In this document: positions 47,221 through 58,399 of the stretch, piece by piece
How positions within the stretch are numbered: the first letter of the stretch is position 1
How the letters are laid out: each line of letters begins with the position of its first letter
Origin: Leptodactylus fallax
Lineage: Eukaryota; Chordata; Amphibia; Anura; Leptodactylidae
Reading direction: 5' to 3'
Length of the DNA stretch: 64,000 nt
Assembly: GCA_947044405.1 (NCBI GenBank)
Contig: CAMRHE010000333.1
Span: 1,054,001 to 1,118,000 of the forward strand
Translations under genes and position numbers: made by a program
The notes under the pieces: model-generated
What the model was told of the DNA's origin: nothing
The model's database searches: none
The model's input: the letters and a program-made list of their open reading frames with translations, nothing else

Positions 47221-47439
47221 CTGTAAAAATAAGAAACTTCTTTGGATGTGTTTCCATCTGACAAAGTTTACCTACCTGAGAACAAATGGATCAGGCAGAT
47301 AAATTCCAACAGCCCAATCTTTATCAGGTCAGGAGATCTCCATACACAATAGATGATCAGCCAGTCCCAACTGAATAGGTGGGTTCCACCGACACGTGTA
47401 ATGTCTATGGCCTGCTTTATGCTTTTCACCCATAACATA

Positions 47440-48080
47440 ACCCTTTAGTGCCCGGCCTGTTTTAGACCTTAATAACTAAGCCATTTTTTTGCATTTTTCC
47501 ACCATAACTTTTTCATTATTCTGTCAATGTAATTGTATGAGGGCTTGTTTTTTGCAAGACAAGTTGTAGTGCTTAATAGTGCCATTTTGGGGTAGTTATA
47601 GCTCATTGACTATTTCTGGGAGGGAATTGAAAAAGACAAATTCCACCATTGTCATTCTCTGCTAGAATTTTCTCTCCCACTAGGGGACTTGAACTTGCAA
47701 TCTGTTGATCGCTTACATAATATATTGCACTGCTTATGTAGTGCAATATATTATGCAGTCTATCAGACCGTATCTCTGGCTACCATGTTCTGACATTGGC
47801 TCCTCATGATCACGTTTGGTGCCAATGCTTAGTAGAGGGAGCCCCCTCCTTCTAGTACCAGTTAGATGCCGTGGTTGCTATTGGCTAACTCTCTGCTCTC
47901 ACTATCCGCCACTGTGTCTGTACTAGCGGCAGGTAGTGAGGGTGGGAGAGGAAACGCCTCCCCCATACTGGAATTGTGGGGGGCTTTCAAATGCCTTTAT
48001 GTCCAAGTGACAAATTGGCACAGCAATTAGGACGTACAAAGGCAGTGTAGTGACGGGAAGCGGATAAATTGGCAGCAGAT
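47440..48080. repeat. T-rich dispersed repeat with hairpin
   Basis: 'cccggcctgttttagacc', 'ccataactttttcattattc' and 'gggcttgttttttgcaagac' in order, then 'cactaggggacttgaacttg' and the hairpin 'aatatattgcactgc' with 'gtagtgcaatatatt'. It is the same family as 3333-3850. Confidence 0.6.
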
Positions 48081-48233
48081 AAGTCTTTAATGCATGAAAG
48101 TCTACTTTTGAACAATAAAATTCATGTCTAACATGATCTAGAAAACTTGTACACCGTGGTGACAGGTTTAAAATGACATTTGTAAGTACTTGCTATTGTA
48201 CACAACTATGCACTGTTATGCTGACATACAAAC

Positions 48234-48279
48234 CTTGTGTGGTCTTATTTATAATACATGAGACACCACCGAATGCTTC
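48234..48279 (-). CDS. Exon 6, host gene
   Basis: Acceptor 'gattacag', donor GTTTGT (weaker at +3 to +5). Forty-six bases, EAFGGVSCIINKTTQ and the first base of an Asp codon. Phase fits both neighbours. Confidence 0.8.
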
Positions 48280-48750
48280 CTGTAATCAGAAATACATGGG
48301 ACATTAGTATTGTTATATAGTAACATCTATAGTGCAGCACTGTGTATAATAGGGCAGTTTATGACAACTGATTCATGCCCAGCCACTTTTCAAGAGCACT
48401 ATAAATGAGAGCTGCGCTGTGATTGGTTGTAAATTTTAGGCACTCAAATACTTGAAATAGATCACGCTGGCCAGTTGATTTCTATGCAGAGATCTGTTCT
48501 GGCCCATTAGAAATGAATTTGATGTAAAATGTGACGCTAACCTTCTCAACAATGGTTGTATTTGTGACTTAACCACTCTGACTCTCCAGCTAACACAGCA
48601 TCTCATGCTTCTTATGTGTAGACACAAAGACAGTTTTTCTATTGATTTCTTAAAAAAAAAAAAAAAAAAAAACTCACCTCAAAGCTAAACAAAGGCATAA
48701 AGAGGAACTGAGTTCCCGTCCGCACATAAGAAGCTGTGTGGACTCAGGCG

Positions 48751-48760
48751 GTCACGTGAC
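48751..48760. promoter_or_regulatory. Second palindromic E-box GTCACGTGAC (intronic)
   Basis: Identical ten bases to those at 63-72. It lies in the intron between exons 5 and 6, inside text that resembles repeat DNA ('ggactcaggcggtcacgtg'). Function is doubtful. Confidence 0.25.
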
Positions 48761-49983
48761 ACTGGTGAGGACCAGAAGGGAACTCATAACTCACAAATAC
48801 AGCCACCAGTAAGAGGATGACCTACACTTTAACTTACAATATGTTCCTTTCTAAAACAGAACATGAAAATAAGTAGCTTAATTTTTTTCCTCTTTCAGCC
48901 CATTTCTCCCTACATAAGGTCTACAAAATAAAAATACATCCAAATAGATAGAAAGCCCTAAGTGTCACACTTAAAAATATCAAGGCAGGCTAAAAATAAA
49001 AATCCCCTTTACAACACATTTCAAAATATAACATTTTGCTCAGGGCACCAAGGCCCAAAACACTCCTGGTCACGAAAGTTAACCCCAGCTTTACTGTACC
49101 TACTTTGCTGGCAGTTGTACAAGCACTGCCAAGTCATTCTTCACTCTTGACAAAAATATAAGACTACTCTTATTAGAGAAAGTGATGGCATGTGGCTAGG
49201 ATATGTCATCATTGTCACATCAGTGTGGGCCTGAATGCCGACTGTGCAAGGAGCTGCTGTTCAATTGAATGGATCTGTGCTGCAGATTGAGTTTTTGCTG
49301 CGTTATTCTCAGATTTATTTTCTTCTATTACATCTATAGGAGAAACACTCACTATTTCGCAGCTAAACTTAACATGCTGCATTTTTCCGCAACTTTTTTT
49401 TCTGCAAAGTGTTGATGAGACTAACCAACAGCGAAAAAACACTGCATTTCTGCAGCGTGTGGCCTTAGCTTAATGTAATTCTTTTTATTAGCTGACTTTA
49501 TATTATAAACTATGATGTATTTCTACAACCTATACCATGGTATAACAGAGATCAAGTATCAGAAAGCTGGGTGCTTTATTTGGGTCGTTTCTATACAGCC
49601 AAATAACATTAAAGACAACTTCATCTTTAGCACTTGCCAGCATTAGGATTCTCTTAAGATTTTTATTTGCAAAATAGACAAGGGGAAGACTGACAACCTT
49701 TATGGCGTGATTAAAGTTACCGATATACCTGGAAACTTTAGAGCTGTTTAAAAGAGCCAGCCCTGCAAAATGGCTATCCCCGAGGTTTCTGAACCTAAAT
49801 AAGACCATGCAAAAGTGAGCTCCAATGATGTTGTGAAGATGAAGAGGAGGCAGGGTGTTTTTTCTACCAGAGAGGAATGTAGGTGAACCAGTACCCCATT
49901 TCTGGAAGGCATTTCACTGAAACATCAGACCCACAATATTAGTCTCAACATTAGATAATGGCTTGTCAAAGCAAGACACTTAC

Positions 49984-50032
49984 TTTAGCACAGTTGTCAA
50001 AATTAGAGTTGCCATACAAAGGTTTTTTAACA
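49984..50032 (-). CDS. Exon 5, host gene
   Basis: Acceptor 'tcttctag', donor GTAAGT. Forty-nine bases: one base completes Ser, then VKKPLYGNSNFDNCAK. The intron before it holds the DIRS-like element. Confidence 0.85.
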
Positions 50033-50229
50033 CTAGAAGAAAAAAAAATTAAATTAGTTAGAGGGAAATGGGGCAAATTTTAATGGACTTTTTAATGAAT
50101 GTAATGTATCAGTTAAAAACGGATCCACTGATTTCTATTGGGGCAGTGAAAACAGAAATAGATGGAGAATGTCTTTTTTTTAATGGCTAAGAAAATGGTC
50201 AGTCAAAAAAACGGGCATGTGAATAGACA

Positions 50230-51305
50230 CTGAAATCAACATGTTCACAAAGTGCACTTTTGTTAACCCTTTCCGGGTCTCCAGAAATTTTGCACCTCCG
50301 GTAGCCAGAGCAATTTTCAGTTTTGAGATGGACAAATCAAACTTAAATTGCAACATTAAAAAAATCATCCAACCCCTACATACCTATGTATTTTCTTAAA
50401 GTAGACACCTGCAGCATTGTCAGAATGCCACTTGGTACTGTATGCGAACAAGCACCTTCATGCAATTTTGATTTAAAGTGAATGTTTTATAAAAAAAAAA
50501 TGCAAATAAATGTATATTAGTTGCTAAAACTGGAAAGCAAACAAAAAGTTACTGTATATGCACCAAACCTCCTAAAAATAAGAGATCAACATGTGCAGAG
50601 TTCATTCATATCACTAAGGCCTAATCCTGCATGCACATATCTTCAAAAAAATCACTAGAACTGGAAGGAATAAAAATCTGTTTTGAAGCTGGAAATGTTA
50701 AAGTATCATCCTATAAAATGTAGGGATTACACACCGTGGAAAGCAAGTGAACCCCATAATCCTATATATTTTTTGAAAGTAGACAACCTGAAGATTACAT
50801 GTGTCTCAACTGGATATCAGTAGCCATATCCACCTTCATGTAACTTTGTGACAAAATTTTTAAAAAAAAATGCACTAAAACATATATTTGCACTTAAAAC
50901 TCCTATTCAGTCTTACATTCACACAAAAAATACATTTAAAATAAAAGATCAAGGTGTACACAATTTATATATACCGCACACATCAACTACAACAAGAGCT
51001 CGTACTCTCAAAAACATTGATACAGAAGACAAGCAAGATTTTGCTGTTATTCGCTAATATGTTAAAAATCTATACTGCACCTAGCAAACTGTGACACCAA
51101 AATCTAACTTTTTTGAAATTGTACAGCATACCGTATATAAAAACACAATGTAATATTTCATATATACAACCACCTTCATGCAACTTTGCAGCAAACAGAG
51201 ATTGTAAGCAAAAATTGCACAAAAATTCAAATTTGACACTAAAGTGCCAGCTCAAGCAGTCCCTTTCTGCAAACAAAATGTACATTCCAAAAAACTGCAA
51301 TATGT
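50230..51305. repeat. Three diverged tandem units of about 350 bp
   Basis: 'caccttcatgcaattttg' (50452), 'caccttcatgtaactttg' (50831) and 'caccttcatgcaactttg' (51171) recur at intervals of about 380 and 340 bases, each after a 'gtagacacctg'- or 'gtagacaacctg'-like block or 'acatacctatg' text and followed by A-rich 'aaaaatgcaaataaa' or 'aaaatgcactaaaac'. Strongly diverged. The unit may be part of a longer dispersed repeat. It abuts the DIRS-like element. Confidence 0.5.
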
Positions 51306-51427
51306 GGGGGGACACAGCACCATGGGTATAGACCTGGTCACTAGGAGACAGACACTAGGGAAATGAAAGCTGTTGGCTCCGCCTCCAGGCCATACCCTGC
51401 CACAGCCACTGTGCATGAATCAGTTTG
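51306..51427 (+). repeat. DIRS-like inverted terminal repeat, left
   Basis: 'ggggacacagcaccatgggt', 'atagacctggtcactagg' and 'ctccgcctccaggccatacc' down to 'gcatgaatcagtttg'. Compared with the right repeat I count about three substitutions over 120 bases. Confidence 0.85.
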
Positions 51428-51533
51428 TACCGTAGCAGTAGGAGAGAGACACAAAGGAACATGGAACCAACAATGCCTGAACCTGAAAAGGAACCACAGT
51501 TCGGGCAGGAACACTGAAGAACAAGGGAGGGAT

Positions 51534-51630
51534 CTGTGTCCCCCAGTGAATACAACAAGAAAAGGATTTTACGGCGAGTACAAAAATCCCATTTTCTCGC
51601 TTATTTCACTGGGAGACACAGCACCATGGG
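51534..51630. repeat. Internal complementary region of the DIRS-like element
   Basis: 51593-51630 ('tttctcgcttatttcactgg' and on to 'cagcaccatggg') is the inverse of the right end including its unique extension, and 51534-51550 ('ctgtgtcccccagtgaa') is the same end in the opposite sense. In DIRS1 such a region pairs with both ends to help form the circular DNA intermediate. Confidence 0.65.
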
Positions 51631-51799
51631 ATGTCCTAAAGCAGTCCCAGAGGGTGGGAATAACACGGCCATGCAAACCTGTAACACTCAACCACTTCCA
51701 GAAACTTACAACCCAAACTGGCATCGGCAGAGGCCACAGAATGGATTTGGCGAAACTTAGAGAAAGAGGATGGAGGCCCAGTGGGATACTTACAGACCT

Positions 51800-54073
51800 G
51801 GGAAGCAGAAGCCTGATGCCGGAGGCCCAGGGAACTCCAACAGCTCTAGAGGAGAGAGCCATCACATGGAAAGGCAGAGCCCTACCCTTAAACCGATAGG
51901 TCTCCCTAATCTCAGACCAAAGCCATCAGAAGATGGGAGCTCTGGAAGCAGGCAGGCCCTTGCAAGGGCACTCAGGGAGAAGGAGCAAAGCGTCCGAACA
52001 GAAAGGATCCGTGAGGGACAGTATACACGCAAATCGCCTGGGCAACAAGGCAGGGAAGAGCAAGCACTACATGGATGCCTGGGAACCGAGCAGAAAGAGG
52101 GCAAGAGCAAGCCCTCGATGTGGAAGGAGGAAAACCACCCTAAGAAAAAAAAAAAAAAAAAAAAAGACTGTGGCAGACGGAGGAAAACCTTATTCTTGTG
52201 GAGGACCAGATAGGGAGGCTGCCGAAAAAGGGCAGCCAATTCGGGAACCCTGCGGATGGAGGTAATGGTCACCAGAAACTCAATCTACCAGGACAGAAGG
52301 CAAAAAAAAAAAAAAAAAAAAAAAATTTAAAAAAACAAACAACGAACATCAAAGGCTCGAAGGGGGGGAACCGGAAGCACCTTAAAGACAAGGTTAAGAT
52401 CCCACGGATCCAAGGGTTCCAAAGGAGCACAGAGTGGCACTCCAGTAGGAAAGTCTTTAAAAGGGAAAAAGACTAAGACCTTGATCCAGACCAGACTTGG
52501 GAAGATCCGATAAGAATTGTTACTCTCCCAACGGTGGACATAAGCCTTTCACGTTTGATGGCAGATCTAAGCTATCTGGAATTTCCGGGCCTTGAGTATG
52601 TTAGGATAAACTCCGAAAAAACCATGATGCCTCAAACCTCGGATTCAACAGCCACGCCGTGAACGCAGCTGAGTCAAGGTGGGGTGGAACAGCGGTCCTT
52701 GAGACAGAAGGTCGATCAGCAGAGGAAGAGGCCAAGGAGAATCCGCCAACAGGAACATGAGATCCACGTACCAGGCCCGGCAGGGCCAATCTGGTGCCAC
52801 CAGGATAGCTTGAACCCCTTTGGTCTTGAAATTCTGGAGGACCCGAGGGAGAAGAGGAAGCGAAAAACTGAACTCACAAGAGAGCCAGCGGTGATGGTTC
52901 GAGGATCCAGAGACTTTAATTCAATTTAACTGGGGACCTTGTGGTTCCGACGGAGGTGAAAAAGGTCGACGTTTGTCACACCACAGCGGGAGCATAGTTG
53001 AAGGAAGATCTGCTGATAAAGCGAACAATATTTTATCGACTCAAGCAGTCTGCCACCCAGTGGACCACGCCAGAAAAAAGTTTGACCACTGAAAGAGCTG
53101 GAATGAGATGCTCCACCCAAGGAAGAGATTGTGAGGCTTCTACTAAGGCCGCACAGCCCCTGGTGCCCCGCTGAGGGTACAAGTAGGGGACCATGGAGGA
53201 GAGGTCAGTCTGGACTGTGACCAGATGTCCTGGGAGAAGAGAGGTCCAAGGAGAAAGGGCAAATAAGATAGCCCTGGTTTCCAGCAGGTTGAACCGGAGG
53301 GAGGAATCGGCCCTGGACCACAGGCCCTAAACAGTCAAAGCATCGAGGACCACTCCCCAGCCGGGGAGACTGGCGTCAGTGGGAATCACCTACCAACAGA
53401 GGGGAAGAAGGACTTCCCTTGAAAAATTCCTGGGAAGGAGATACACTAAAGAATCTCTCGGCGAACCAAGGAGGAAAGAGAACCAGGCAGCTGAGGCTGG
53501 CGGGAGATTTGTCACAGCAGGCCGGAATCGACAAGTGGAGGGGACGACAGAGTAAGTGAATGAAAGGTACAGCCTAGAAGGTCGAAGCGATCGTGCGCAA
53601 GACCCACATGCCGAAACGAAGAGAGAAAGGAGAGTACCTCCGAAGGTGGGACACATCGGACCTTAGGATCTTGGCCTCCGGGTGGAGAATCACACCCTGG
53701 AGTGATTAGAGGATCATGTCCCGGATTCCATGTGCTTAGAGGGCACGAGACATCCTCACTGATGAGCCAGCAGAACCGGCGAAGGAGGACCAAGGTGAGC
53801 CGCAAGCTGGTCAGATTGTCTGACCTGGAGGGGCTTCACCAGGAAGTCGTCCAAGTCTGAAAACACGGCAACACCTCTGGCGCAGAGGATGGCCATGAGA
53901 GACGCCATCACTGAGGAAAAAAACCCAAGGCGCAAGGCGCAGCCGCGAACTCCGGAAGTCCCGACGGAGGCCTGGGAAAGGAGGTCCCCACACGAGGGGG
54001 GGGGGGGGAAACACGGGTCCCTCCCCCCCCCCCCCGACGGGGGCCACTCGGTAGATGCGACCAGAAGGCCCAA
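51800..54073 (-). pseudogene. DIRS-like pol remnant (RT, RNase H, tyrosine recombinase)
   Basis: Reading the minus strand across frames: VMASLMAILCARGVAVFSDL then DDFLVK (54.0-53.8 kb; DLDD at the site where YLDD is usual) and RQSDQLAAHLG, the reverse-transcriptase palm end. Then WGVVLDALTV, GLWSRADSSLRFNLLETRAI and VTVQTDLSSMVPYLYPQRG (53.4-53.15 kb), the RNase H-like block. Then VQAILVAPDWPGRAWYVDL with WPLPLLIDLLSQGPLFHPDL (52.8-52.65 kb), NILKARKF, LDPWDLNLVFK with PPFEPL (52.4-52.35 kb), and RRVPELAAL (52.25 kb), the start of the recombinase with its first Arg. Many shifts and A/T and C homopolymers break it. The terminal catalytic Tyr could not be found. Confidence 0.65.
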
Positions 54074-54558
54074 AAACGTCCCAGAGAAAAAAAAGGGGAT
54101 TATTTGCTAAAATTTAAGGCCCAGCTCTGGGGGTCCCTGTGATGCCCCCCCTAAACAGGATCCATGCTATTTTCCCCCTGGGAGAGGCACTGAGGGGCTG
54201 AGTGGGGCCTGAGATGGAGGAGGAGAGGGGCTGAGGTAACTTTCATACTCACCTGTCTTCTACTCTTCTCATACTCACCTGTCTGGCGTCTTGAGGCACC
54301 GCAGGGTCACCCCCTCAGTAGGACCTCGCACATGGGAGTGGGGTCACCGGTACTCCGGCTGCCAGTGCAGCGAGTGGTGAGTGGGGACTGGGTGACTGGC
54401 GAGGCGCTCTTTTGCAGAGCACTGCGCCTGCAGGAGGGTACGACTAGTGTGTCGTACATGCTGACGACCCCCTGCACCTGAAAGAAAAGTAAAAATAAAA
54501 ACGATGCAAGACAGAAGACCTGAGTCAGGTCGTGTCTGCCTCCTACGACACTAGGTTT

Positions 54559-54680
54559 CAAACTGATTCATGCACAGTGGCTGTGGCAGGGTATAGCCTG
54601 GAGGCGGAGCCAACAGCTTTCATTTCCCTAGTTTCTGTCACCTAGTGACCAGGTCTATACCCATGGTGCTGTGTCCCCCA
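54559..54680 (-). repeat. DIRS-like inverted terminal repeat, right
   Basis: The complement of the left repeat, from 'caaactgattcatgcacag' to 'ccatggtgctgtgtcccc'. Beyond it 'agtgaaataagcgagaaat' (to about 54700) is an extension present only on this side and copied inside at 51593. Confidence 0.85.
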
Positions 54681-54699
54681 GTGAAATAAGCGAGAAATA

Positions 54700-55170
54700 T
54701 AATTTTCTATCCCCCTATAAAAATTGTAGCCATTTATACGTTCATCTCTAGTGATAATCGTTATTGCTATTATTTTAGCATGCAACGGATATCGCTAGAG
54801 GCGTATTTTACTCTATAAAGATCAGGTATGGACAGGACAGGGATTGGGTGAAATGTAAACTTTATTGATGACTTTGTGCATATGTTGTGTAAGTGTTTGG
54901 TGCAACTCTTTTGGCGCTGCGACCTGTACAATGGTAAACATCTGGGTCACAGCACCAATAAACTTACTGGTTATGTTCAGAGGGGTATTATACAAGAATA
55001 CCCCTCTAGTAAGTCTCTATGTGACAATCAGAGAGCAAAAGTATAGTATGCTCTCTGACTGATAGGAGAGGGGATAACATGGACAGAAGTCCCTGCTACC
55101 CCTCCCCCCAGTCACATACAGGTTATGCACAGATGAGGATTTCTCATCTCTGTAGGGCGGCTCCTCCCCC
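54700..55170. other. Intronic DNA
   Basis: Unremarkable; 54985-55060 contains a small inverted pair 'aatacccctctagtaag'-like text. No exon is supported. Confidence 0.3.
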
Positions 55171-55177
55171 CCCTCCT

Positions 55178-55456
55178 CCATATCTCAGGATCCGTTAGGA
55201 GTATTAAGATGATCTTGAATTCATTTTAAACATGAGAATCTCAATACCAAGATCTTCATGATATCCCTTACAGATTCGGAGCGAAAAGCTGTTAAAAACG
55301 CTGTCGGGAATTGAGATCTGCAATGTGATCTCAATGCCGAATAGCGTTTTCAACAGTGAATCACTCCTAAACTGTAAGGGCTATTATGAAGTTATATTCT
55401 CATCTTTAAAATGAATCCCAGAGCTTCTTAAGAAACCTAATGGATCCTGAGATATC
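55178..55456. repeat. Inverted-repeat MITE
   Basis: 'atatctcaggatccgttagg' and 'attcattttaaacatgagaa' on the left pair with 'attctcatctttaaaatgaa' and 'cctaatggatcctgagatat' on the right. The centre has 'ctgtcgggaattgagatctg'. Non-coding. Confidence 0.7.
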
Positions 55457-55987
55457 GTCATTAGAAGTAAGGACGTATTAGATACGCGCTTGGCTACAGA
55501 AGTGCCACCCTGGGAGGACGTATAAGATACGTGGCTGGCAGGGAAAGGGTTAAAGCAGCTTTGGCCTCCCAACTCCATAGACCTGCTGCTGAGACCAGTC
55601 AGAACACCCCTTTAATTGCCCCTCTGATTGGTCACGTTGGTTATGTTGATGATGGGATTGTTGTACATACAATCCAAACACTGATCGAACGGCAGCATCA
55701 TGGCCGACTAAATACTCATGCTTATGGCCAATATAATACAGTACGTGTGCCTTTTTTGCTGGTTGTACAATCTGGTGCAGAAATCTAGGTTCAGCTTCAA
55801 GTTTCTGATGCAACTGCCCTGTGTGAATCTAGCCTTCTATCATTTTGACATTTCAGTTCTGCTATGTAAATTCATGTTAATTGCCAAAATTATTTTACCA
55901 AAAAAAAATCCACACAAACTTCTAAAATTTACTTTTTACACCAATGTAATTACAGTGTACAAAATATAAGAAAGCGCTGGCACTGAC

Positions 55988-56057
55988 CTTGTGTCCATAT
56001 TATTCTTCCTTCTCATATTAGTTTTTGTCTTAAAGCTTTTCAGCTTTACTTTTTTTC
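55988..56057 (-). CDS. Exon 4, host gene (basic segment)
   Basis: Acceptor 'gtaatcag', donor GTCAGT. Two bases complete Gly, then KKVKLKSFKTKTNMRRKNN and MDT, and two bases of a Ser codon. Ten of 22 residues are Lys or Arg, so it could be a nuclear-localisation or nucleic-acid or tubulin contact segment. It has the only phase (1 in, 2 out) that bridges exons 3 and 5. Confidence 0.8.
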
Positions 56058-56636
56058 CTGATTACAAAAAAAATATATATATATTACTTTAGGCTCTGAT
56101 CGAACTTGCATCATGGTTTTTGTTTCTAACATATACTATGGCACATGATTGTATCTATAGGACTTAAAATGATGTCTGACAGGTTCCAAATAGGTGCCCA
56201 TTGGGGAAAATAATATTACATGTAGTGAATGGGAGATGCAAAATACATACTGAGATTCAATGATCTTTTAGTCTGAAGACAAAGAACAATGGAGGGGTAG
56301 TGCAGCCTCTTTGGGACTGAGCTGCAGCATGGCCATGTGACCAATGTCTGAGAAGAAGAAATCAGCCATGTTTTTGCACAACCCCTTAAAAGATGAATCT
56401 CATGTCAATGTCAATTCTCCACTGCATTTATGCATACAATTGTACAAAGCAGAAAGTCACAAGTTCACTGGCAAAAAAGACACCTTTGCAATGATGCTAT
56501 CATTTGCATATATGGTGTGAAAATATTAAATATCCAGAGCAAAGAGTTGTACAAGCCACCGCCTTCTGTGCTTAGCAGAATCAGAAGCTCAAGTCACAGA
56601 GGCAAAGCCTCTTCTGAAAAAATGATAGTCACCCAC

Positions 56637-56691
56637 CTCTTGAAGTCTTGCTACTTGAAGGAGCAGCATTCACTTCATTTATTGCTTGTTT
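56637..56691 (-). CDS. Exon 3, host gene
   Basis: Acceptor 'attggcag', donor GTGGGT. Encodes KQAINEVNAAPSSSKTSR plus the first base of a Gly codon. The QAINE motif recurs in exon 9 (43.5 kb) in a similar setting, suggesting an ancient internal repeat. Confidence 0.85.
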
Positions 56692-57080
56692 CTGCCAATA
56701 CCAATAAGAAATAATAAATTCATAACCTTATAACAGAAACATAAAGATAGGTAAAAAGTTCACAGCCACCTGGAATCATGTATTAAAAAAATGAATTGAA
56801 TATATGGGGTCAAAACACATTCAGAGTACAAACCTGCATTATGGCAAGACCTCTGCTCTTCACTATGGGTGCCCTCTGGTCACTACAATGCTGAATGCAT
56901 TTTGGCTGAATTCTTAGTCCCTGTTCGGCTATGTTCACACTCTTGTTGTTAATGTCCATTGCTGTCACCCATCATACAAATGCCAATAAATAATGCAGCA
57001 TTCATCTGACACCAAATACAAGAAATAACCAAGGGTGAGCTATGGAGGACCCTAAGGAGCATGCAATCCCAAAGGACTAC

Positions 57081-57307
57081 TTAAAGGGGTTGTCAAAGCT
57101 CACTGGGAAGCTGGCAGTGGTGTATGTCACCGATCCACAAAGCAGTCATCTGTGCCTACTGCAGTCTGTGCACCAGTGGGAACGAGGGACGTGCTGCCTG
57201 TCTCAAGGACTGGGGAAAGAGAAGTATTGCTTCTTTTTTATTTTACACAATTCCACCCCCCCCCAGCTCACAGTGAGCTTTCAATTTATCCCGGACAACC
57301 CCTTTAA
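57081..57307. mobile_element. TTAA-flanked 227-bp MITE
   Basis: Starts TTAAAGGGGTTGTCAAAGC and ends 'ggacaacccctttaa'. The inner 'gctcactgggaagctg' pairs with 'ccagctcacagtgagc'. piggyBac-type TTAA ends, no transposase. A 154-codon frame through it is not a gene. Confidence 0.75.
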
Positions 57308-57849
57308 CAAATCACGACGACTGCATATTTACTACTATAAGACTAATACTACATGGCGATTTTGGCTGCAACTCCTGTTGTGCGACTGCTCCACTAATGT
57401 AATCGAGTTGAGTCAAATTGCGACCCCCACGGGTGCTGTCACTTTTGCAGCACCCTCGCAGTCACAATGCAACTTCATTCACACACCAATGGTGAAGGAC
57501 TTGTAGAACGACACAGTATTTTTGATCATGCAAGTCGCCATGTAGCCCTAGCCTAGGAAAGTCCCACTAACCCCCTCTTATTATAATAACCATGTAAAGC
57601 CCAAGGGCTTCAAGCTAAAGGCTTAGCATAGTAACTTACTTAAAACTGGTAGGAATGCCTTTGTATGGACCTCTCAATACTGACCCAATTTTTGAGGGCA
57701 TGGAATTAATGGCTTTCCCGCAAAAGTAGATTATTCACAGAGATCGTTTTATTCACAAATTTACTATTGTGGTTACGACTTGACACTGGCATTAACATGG
57801 CACATCTTTGGCACAATGTGGTGCATCTAGTTTGGGCTAAAACTAAATG

Positions 57850-58080
57850 GAAATACTAGACATGTGGAAGTGGATTCTAAGAAAATGGATGTGTGGCTTA
57901 AATACGCCAAAAAATTCTGGTATAAAGTAAGCCAACTAAAAGGTGGTATAAACGTAGATTAGATAGTCTAAAGATCCATCAGATTTATCATCCAGCATCA
58001 GTCACTGTGATAAATCTGATGTTTTTTCAGACTACCTGCCTAAGTTTGCACCATCTAATTATTAGTAAAATCTAGGCCAT
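57850..58080. repeat. Dispersed repeat with 'gataaatctg' hairpin, copy 2
   Basis: 'cgccaaaaaattctggtat', 'agatccatcagatttatcat' and 'gtgataaatctgatg', parallel to 10910-11262. It lies between exons 3 and 2. Confidence 0.55.
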
Positions 58081-58324
58081 AGTGTTGTGCCCCCTCCAGG
58101 CGAGCCCACTACTTCTGGGAAGGAGTTGGTAGTGATCCCCTAATACTAATCAAACAGCGCTACTCTATCAGAGCATCTCATTTTTTGCTCCTACGGAAAC
58201 CTATCAAGACAAAAGTCACATTAAAATTCCATTTTTAATGAACTTCGTAGGAACTAAGTACAAATACTTCAGAATTTCTCTATAAAGGTGATCCAGTTTG
58301 TCATAAGGTTCAATCACCACTTAC

Positions 58325-58394
58325 TTCTTCAAAAAGGTCAGCGTTAAGTGGCTGCTTCTTTTCCATATTACTTAATGATTCATTTTCACTGTCA
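58325..58394 (-). CDS. Exon 2, host gene
   Basis: Acceptor 'tatttttag', donor GTAAGT. Seventy bases: one base completes the Cys codon, then DSENESLSNMEKK and QPLNADLFEE in phase 0. Acidic and serine-rich. Good splice consensus on both sides. Confidence 0.85.
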
Positions 58395-58399
58395 CTAAA

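Larger units (their letters stand above)
51306..54700 (-). mobile_element. DIRS-like tyrosine-recombinase retroelement, internally deleted
   Basis: Inverted terminal repeats of about 120 bp (51306-51427; 54559-54680) enclose decayed pol on the minus strand in the order reverse transcriptase, RNase H, tyrosine recombinase. An internal region (51534-51630) is complementary to the ends. Inverted ends, an internal complementary region near the 3' end and a recombinase instead of an integrase are the defining set of the DIRS1 group. There is no target duplication that I can see, as expected for recombinase integration. The leading part (gag and first half of the reverse transcriptase) is absent, so about 3.4 kb remain of what is normally longer. 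Confidence 0.75.

Noticed and set aside
48680..48790. Possible extra exon with a GTGAGT donor ('tttgaggtgagt', minus strand)
   Set aside because: Exons 5 and 6 already join in phase; the acceptor is in repeat-like text, and no frame through it was convincing.
49530..49808. 92-codon open frame on the minus strand between exons 5 and 6
   Set aside because: Composition looks protein-like (KNLKRILMLASAKDEV), but exon 5 joins exon 6 in phase 0 without it, no clean splice pair brackets it in a fitting phase, and I recognise no family. It may be a pseudogene scrap.
51363..52265. Plus-strand open frames of 178, 147 and 110 codons
   Set aside because: They are antisense to the DIRS-like recombinase remnant and cross its A runs; no independent protein similarity.
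57042..57506. 154-codon plus-strand open frame
   Set aside because: It runs through a TTAA-flanked MITE (57081-57307) and has no motif or splice context.
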